Shown here piece by piece: positions 61,151-64,000 of a stretch of 64,000 nt of DNA. Numbering within the stretch: the first letter of the stretch is position 1; each line of letters begins with the position of its first letter. The DNA lies in contig CM055094.1 of assembly GCA_029204225.1 (NCBI GenBank), positions 21,445,584-21,509,583 of the forward strand. Reading direction: 5' to 3'. The notes beneath the pieces were generated by a model. It saw only the letters and a list, made by a program, of their open reading frames with translations, did no database searches and had not been told where the DNA came from. Origin of the DNA: Diphasiastrum complanatum (lineage: Eukaryota; Streptophyta; Lycopodiopsida; Lycopodiales; Lycopodiaceae). Both the position numbers and the translations under genes were made by a program.

Positions 61151-62465
61151 GAGACTAGAAATTTGTGAAAAAATTTGGAGCAATGTCGCTCTGATAGGAT
61201 GTGGAAACGATGATGTTTCTTCGCGATAACGTACTAGTAGAGAGCTTTCAACCCAAATCGGTGTTGAATGTGTGGTTTTGACAAGCTCCAGTAGCAATAC
61301 CCCTCAGCATTTGGCTCGTGCTAGATGTGACGATTTTTGTGTACTGTAGCATGTCTCGGCAGCTTACGGTTTTTGAAAATGGATGATGATGGCGCTCTGA
61401 ATCCATGGTGGATGTATGTAGATGGTGTCCAAGGATGCGTAGATGTGACGATTCTTGTGTAATGTAGCATGTCTCGGCAGCTTAGGGTTTTTGAAAATGG
61501 ATGATGATGGCGCTCTGGATCCATGGTGGATGTATGTAGATGGTGTCCAAGGATGCGAAGGAGTAATAAAGCATGGTCGTAGCAAATGATAGATCGCCAC
61601 TAAAAGATGGAAAATCAATCCTTTGAAGCTATAGCTTTTCAAAGCTTCTGAATTCCATTTCCATGCCTCAAGAAGGAAGTGCCAGCATCAAATCTTCTCC
61701 CATCAGAGTTTGTTTGCATTTCCTAAAAAGCATGCATGGCAGCATGGCAGTAAAGCATGATATTGTGAGTTTTTGTAATGTTCTACAACATTTGCTTACA
61801 TACATAGCTACACCAAATGAGAAAATTAAGGACCTAGATTCTTAAAGAGTTTTATGAGGTTGAAATTCTAGTTTTTCTACAAATCAACTTCCTCTAAAAG
61901 TTTCTTTTTGGTGGAAATGATGCTATTTATACCAAGTGTAGGCTAATTTGTAATGGCAAAGATTGAGTTTGGAGCTCACCATGATTATGATCATTTGCAA
62001 GTAGCCTATTATAAGCAAATTGTGCTGCACTTTTATGTTATCTTAGCACATTTGAATGTAGCTTGTGATATTATTGGTTCGATATTCTAGTAGCTTTTTT
62101 GCGCCATTTAAGGTAAGAGAAAGAGAGCACAATCTTTAAAGCTTTCTTCTTGTACAACCAAATTACCTTCCAATTTTTTCAAGCCTATTTGCGGTAAAGT
62201 GTCTCACATCTCTATGGAACATATGCACAAAAGTGAATCACTTTCTGCCACGTGATGATAGTGATACATTGTGCACTAGGGAATCACATTGTTGATAAGT
62301 TGGATTCACATTTACATCATGAAGCAAATAATCTTGTAAGTTTCGTGTTCAAGTGGATCGGAAGCTCGCTCTAATTGATGTTGAGATTAATATATCATGC
62401 TATCTCTAGCCTAATAGCCACACACTAGATGTTTGGATCCAGAAAATATTCACACAAAGGGACAT
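61151..62465 (+). repeat. Blocks P (with internal duplication), Pd and S
   Basis: The P core contains a 118-bp tandem duplication (61,323-61,440 and 61,441-61,558) not seen in other P copies. Clean primer-like gctctgata at 61,188-61,196. Pd holds the 45-codon ORF. No other gene. Confidence 0.8.
61953..62090 (+). CDS. 45-codon ORF, copy 3
   Basis: MAKIEFGAHHDYDHLQVAYY to DIIGSIF; open, same length as copies 1 and 2. Confidence 0.3.
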   Translation: MAKIEFGAHHDYDHLQVAYYKQIVLHFYVILAHLNVACDIIGSIF

Positions 62466-63955
62466 AGGTCTACCACGTAGGTCTGCCACGTAGTTTTCAA
62501 TCAATCAAAAGGAAGGTAGATCCTTATATTTGGTACTATAATAGTTAGTTCTTAGACTTATTGAGATCTTAGAAATTAAATTTTAGGGTCAGCCCAAAGT
62601 TTTTGACAAGTGCTCATCAAGTGAATGCAATTCTAGTCAAGATTGTGTTCAATTTTGCTTGATTTGTGATATAGTTTGGATTGATTATTGCATGATGATT
62701 CAACTGATCTTGTAGGAATGATTTGAAGAGGCATATTTATGTGCATATGATTCCTTTGGTTCAGGTTAGGTGAATCCTATATCCTTGTGAAGTCGAGATC
62801 AAGGAGGAGGCAGTCGAGATCAATGAATGCATATCTTTTGGATTCACATGATAGATTGAATGCTTCTAATTATTCAATTTGGAAGCTAAGAATGGAATCA
62901 ATCCTTATTTTAGAAGATCTAATGGATATAGGGAGTGGCGAAGAGGATGAGCCTATTCACCCTCAAGAAGCTACAAAATACAAAAGGAGGTGCAAGGTTG
63001 CTCTCCATTGTATAAAATGAATGTAGCTCATGAGCTTCTTAAGGAGGTAGGTTCTTGCATCTTGGCTCAAGAATCATGGGAAACTCTTCAAAAGATCTCC
63101 AAGGATTCCTCATGGTCGAGGAGAGTAGGAGAACTCACATCAAATCAAGATGGAGAAGCTCTCCCTCAATGATGGAGATGACAAGGCTCTTTTCATCAAG
63201 ATTAAGAGAAAATCCAAAGGCAAAGGTGTTGCATTCAAGAAGAACCAAGTCAAAGCTCGAGCAAGCCAAAGAAGGATAAGTCGAAGATCAAATGCTACTT
63301 TTGTGGCAAGACGGGGCACTATGCCTCGGAGTGCTTCAAGAGGAAGCAAACTCAAAGTCAAGAAAACCTTGGTCAAGAGGAAGAGGAGAGCTCTCATGAA
63401 GATTTCCTCATGATGTCAAGTTTCTCATCTTCAAGCATAAGAGGTGAAGACCCTTGGTGGATAGATAGTGGGGCTAGCTCCCACATGACAAGTAAGAGGG
63501 AGTATTTTTCAACCTTATCTACCTATGAAGGACCTATCACGTAAATTTTTATAGCAAATAATTATGCTTATAAGATAGAAGGAATAGGATCCATACCTTT
63601 ATGCTTGGGACCTTCAAGGAAGATCAAGATTGATGGAGTGCTTTACATTTTCAGTATCACTAAGAACTTGCTTAGTATAGGGCAATTGCCTGACAATGGT
63701 TTGATTGTGGAGTTCGCCACAAATACATGTAACATCAAGAAGGATGGCAAGATCATTGCTAAAGGGGTGATGATCTCCACACAACCCGGCCTCACTCTTC
63801 AAAAGGTGATCGATCATCTTCTTCAGGAAGAAATGTGAAGAAAGACCAACGGCCTGTCCATCAAAGACAAATCCATAGTCCTGTACACCAAGAAGAAAGA
63901 CTATTCCAAGGGCAAGAATCAAGTGCAGCAGCGACAGCAGAAGCCTCAACTTTGC
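62466..63955 (+). mobile_element. Ty1/Copia fossil 5 (gag to protease)
   Basis: The only copy with the gag amino end: LDSHDRLNASNYSIWKLRM and ILEDLMDI (62,824-62,930), the start of the UBN2-type Copia gag. Then EDLQGFLMVEESRRTH-like sequence, zinc knuckle CYFCGKTGHYASEC (63,293-63,334), WWIDSGASSHMT (about 63,460) and the foreign gag-like end (TLQKVIDHLL). Counterpart of fossil 2. Broken. Confidence 0.8.
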
Positions 63956-64000
63956 TGCAAAGTGACATCTATCAGAAGATAGCCTAATAACGTGGAGGTT
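63956..64000 (-). mobile_element. W fossil, start at window edge
   Basis: Matches gcaaagtgacatctatcag in other W copies (reverse orientation); it continues beyond the window, as expected from the 22,150 junction. Confidence 0.5.

Overview
This is an AT-rich, repeat-built stretch of nuclear DNA from what looks like a land plant. The evidence is plant-type Ty1/Copia remnants (retropepsin motif WWIDSGASSHMT, zinc knuckle CYFCGKTGHYASEC, RNase H tail ADILTKPL), Ty3/gypsy protease remnants, primer-site-like complements of plant initiator tRNA-Met (TATCAGAGCC), a short GT-AG intron, and dense CACGTG (G-box) sequence. No rRNA, tRNA, CRISPR array or bacterial-type operon was seen. The species cannot be named from the sequence. 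The architecture resembles ampliconic, palindrome-bearing sex-chromosome regions (the amplified repeats of the Marchantia polymorpha Y are a known bryophyte precedent), but that comparison is inference.

Layout. A very large imperfect palindrome dominates. The left arm (1-14,222) and the inverted right arm (25,680-41,490, continuing to about 43,290) are collinear around an 11.4-kb spacer. From outside to centre the arms carry: an outer repeat block; gene U (membrane anchor plus two tandem copies of an unknown domain); a small 70-codon ORF; a 1.6-kb segment flanked by inverted repeats and containing a 241-bp tandem duplication; a CT microsatellite; a tandem repeat (J1); gene V (coiled coil, one probable intron); block X; gag-like fossil W; a 40-bp minisatellite; AT-rich, Y and H blocks; a Ty3/gypsy fossil; a reverse transcriptase gene (RT); a palindromic tandem repeat (J2); a G-box array (K); and a V variant (V').

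The spacer (14,223-25,679) holds two incomplete Copia fossils with the AT, Y, H and gypsy blocks between them, then a direct copy of the outer arm block (23,041-24,815). Right of the palindrome, 43,448-48,760 is a third, direct copy of the inner arm (W to V'). From 48,816 to 64,000, Copia-containing units of about 6-7 kb repeat in direct orientation and match the spacer unit at 15,881-22,150.

Working together: most of the window is fossil or repeat. The best candidates for genes with a non-transposon origin are U, V/V', the 70-codon ORF and a 45-codon ORF kept open in three copies. U and V occur as inverted pairs, the arrangement in which arm-to-arm gene conversion can act. The right-arm RT is the only copy keeping its catalytic core, and it lies downstream of the G-box array with a TATA box between them. 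All copies of U, V and RT show at least one interruption, so no intact full-length gene can be claimed.
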